A stretch of 6,809 bases of DNA from an uncultured bacterium (lineage in GTDB: Bacteria > UBA4055), in the NCBI GenBank assembly GCA_937873545.1, contig CALMWI010000299.1, positions 1-6,809 on the forward strand, in the 5' to 3' direction. The number at the start of each line of letters is the position of its first letter. Within the stretch, counting starts at the first letter, position 1. The notes under the pieces are model-generated. The model made no database searches. It had not been told where the DNA came from and worked only from the letters and a program-made list of their open reading frames with translations. Below, piece by piece: positions 5,688-6,809 of the stretch. The position numbers were made by a program, and so were the translations under genes.

Positions 5688-6668
5688 TTAGTATCTGTCG
5701 GCCGATCCGAGGACGTTGCGGTTCTTGTCCATGATCATTTTTTTGAGTTCGTCTCTTGCGGGACCGAGATATTTTCTGGGGTCGAATTCAGAAGGATTTT
5801 CTATGAACACTTTTCGGATAACAGCCGTAACCACCATTCTTCCGTCTGTGTCGATATTGATCTTGCATACCGCAGAACGGGCGGCTTTTCTGAGCTGTTC
5901 TTCAGGAACACCTACCGCGCTTTCCATTTTTCCGCCGTACTGATTTATCATGTCAACATATTTCGGAAGCACTGATGATGATCCGTGAAGCACAATAGGG
6001 AAGCCGGGGATCCTTTTTTCGCATTCTTCAAGAATGTCGAAACGGAGCGGAGGTACAGATTCGCCCGGTTTTAATTTGAATTTATAAGCGCCGTGCGAAG
6101 TTCCTATCGAAATTGCAAGGCTGTCAACGCCTGTTTTTTTAACGAAATCTTCAACCTGTTCAGGATGAGTATAATGCGAAACTGCGGATGACACTTCGTC
6201 TTCTATTCCGGCGAGAACTCCGAGTTCGCCTTCCACAGATACATCTCTTGTGTGCGCATATTCAACAACTTTTTTAGTTAAAGCGACATTTTCATCGTAG
6301 GGGAGATGCGAACCGTCTATCATGACGGATGAAAATCCGTTATCGATACATGAAACGCAAAGCTCATACGAATCACCGTGATCGAGATGTAAACAGATAG
6401 GTATATTCGATCCCATTTCTTTCGCAAGTTCTGCCGCGCCCATCGCCATATATCTGAGCAGAGTTGAATTCGCGTAGCTTCTCGCACCTTTTGATATCTG
6501 AAGAATAACAGGTGATCTTGATTCGATACAGCCGTAAACGATCGCCTGAAGCTGCTCAAGGTTGTTGAAATTATACGCAGGAACCGCGTACTGACCTTCC
6601 ATAGCTCTTTTAAACATTTCTTTCGTGTTTGAAAGACCCAGTTCTTTGTAGCTTACTGCTTTTGCCAT
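5688..6668 (-). CDS. fba: Class II fructose-1,6-bisphosphate aldolase
   Basis: A 326-residue Zn-dependent aldolase that interconverts fructose-1,6-bisphosphate with dihydroxyacetone phosphate and glyceraldehyde-3-phosphate in glycolysis and gluconeogenesis; cytoplasmic. Active-site parts appear in order: VPAYNFNN (29-36), catalytic D96 and zinc ligand H97 in HLDHGDS, VEGELGVLAGIED (145-157) with the metal-site Glu, GTSHGAYK (189-196) with zinc ligand H192, LHGSSS (227-232) with zinc ligand H228, and NIDTDGR (271-277) for phosphate binding. The extended insert between the HGSSS and NIDTD motifs (about 234-268) and the overall length fit the class IIB aldolases. A substrate such as tagatose bisphosphate cannot be excluded from sequence alone, but the context gives no galactitol or tagatose genes. 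AGGAG (6679-6675) precedes the ATG by 6 bases. It is the first gene of a unit with the acyltransferase 7 bp downstream. The C-terminus is complete and no key residue is missing. Confidence 0.96.
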   Translation of the reverse strand: MAKAVSYKELGLSNTKEMFKRAMEGQYAVPAYNFNNLEQLQAIVYGCIESRSPVILQISKGARSYANSTLLRYMAMGAAELAKEMGSNIPICLHLDHGDSYELCVSCIDNGFSSVMIDGSHLPYDENVALTKKVVEYAHTRDVSVEGELGVLAGIEDEVSSAVSHYTHPEQVEDFVKKTGVDSLAISIGTSHGAYKFKLKPGESVPPLRFDILEECEKRIPGFPIVLHGSSSVLPKYVDMINQYGGKMESAVGVPEEQLRKAARSAVCKINIDTDGRMVVTAVIRKVFIENPSEFDPRKYLGPARDELKKMIMDKNRNVLGSADRY

Positions 6669-6708
6669 GTTATGCTCCTATTTTAAATTATTTTTATCCG
6701 TAAAATCA

Positions 6709-6737
6709 AATATATACAATCAAAAGGCCTAATTCAA
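6709..6737 (-). promoter_or_regulatory. Promoter of the fba-acyltransferase unit
   Basis: The minus strand has TTGAAT (6737-6732), a 17-bp spacer and TATATT (6714-6709), with four and five of six consensus matches. Initiation near 6702 leaves a leader of about 33 nt that includes the AGGAG ribosome site. The same bases also read TTG-N20-TATATTTG, which fits the Bacteroidota consensus (TTG, 19-21 bp, TAnnTTTG), so the site alone does not tell the type of sigma factor. No gene is visible in the rest of the right end (6738-6809). Confidence 0.55.
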
Positions 6738-6809
6738 CTTTATTTTTTCCAAAATAAACAGGTAATTCTAAAACTTGACTTTGATTTTAAATGAGTTAAA
6801 TTACAAACC

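Noticed and set aside
6775..6802. Possible divergent plus-strand promoter TTGACT-N16-TAAATT at the right edge
   Set aside because: The -10 match is poor, the spacer is short and the gene it would drive lies outside the window; such pairs are common in AT-rich DNA.

Overview
The window is a single-strand gene block: every protein gene I can support reads on the minus strand, from right to left. No rRNA, tRNA, CRISPR array, transposase or integrase is visible. The DNA is AT-rich. Most genes have clear Shine-Dalgarno sites, and sigma70-like -35/-10 pairs with 17-bp spacers can be picked out by eye. The gene types are a secreted beta-propeller protein, a signal-peptide-bearing PAP2 phosphatase, class II aldolase and a SagB-type flavoprotein. 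They suggest a Gram-negative anaerobe, perhaps of the Bacteroidota/FCB superphylum or a related candidate phylum. That placement is inference; nothing here fixes the taxon.

Layout in order of transcription. (1) 6668-5688 is a class II fructose-bisphosphate aldolase (fba) with its own promoter. Seven bases after it, 5680-4541 is an integral-membrane acyltransferase of the OafA/acyltransferase-3 family. (2) A 95-bp gap (4446-4540) holds a GAAA-tetraloop hairpin inside the spacer of a likely promoter. After it, 4445-3081 is a DEAD-box RNA helicase of the RhlE type that starts with TTG. (3) A 40-bp gap holds a promoter so close to the next start that the mRNA may be leaderless. It drives a compact three-gene set: PAP2 phosphatase (3040-2318), DgkA-type lipid/undecaprenol kinase (2304-1933) and SagB-type nitroreductase (1917-1168), with gaps of 13 and 15 bp that contain the Shine-Dalgarno sites. 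(4) A 257-bp gap (911-1167) holds a promoter and ten perfect copies of a 5-bp repeat. After it, 910-1 is a secreted protein built of about 50-residue repeats, cut off by the left edge of the window.

How the parts may work together. The kinase and the PAP2 phosphatase form a plausible polyprenyl-phosphate (or diacylglycerol/phosphatidate) salvage pair for the cell envelope. The acyltransferase probably decorates an envelope polysaccharide or lipid. The aldolase and helicase are housekeeping genes. The most unusual element is the (TAGAG)10 tract in the leader of the secreted propeller gene, which looks like a contingency (phase-variation) locus. I do not see a clear new multi-gene defence or mobile system.
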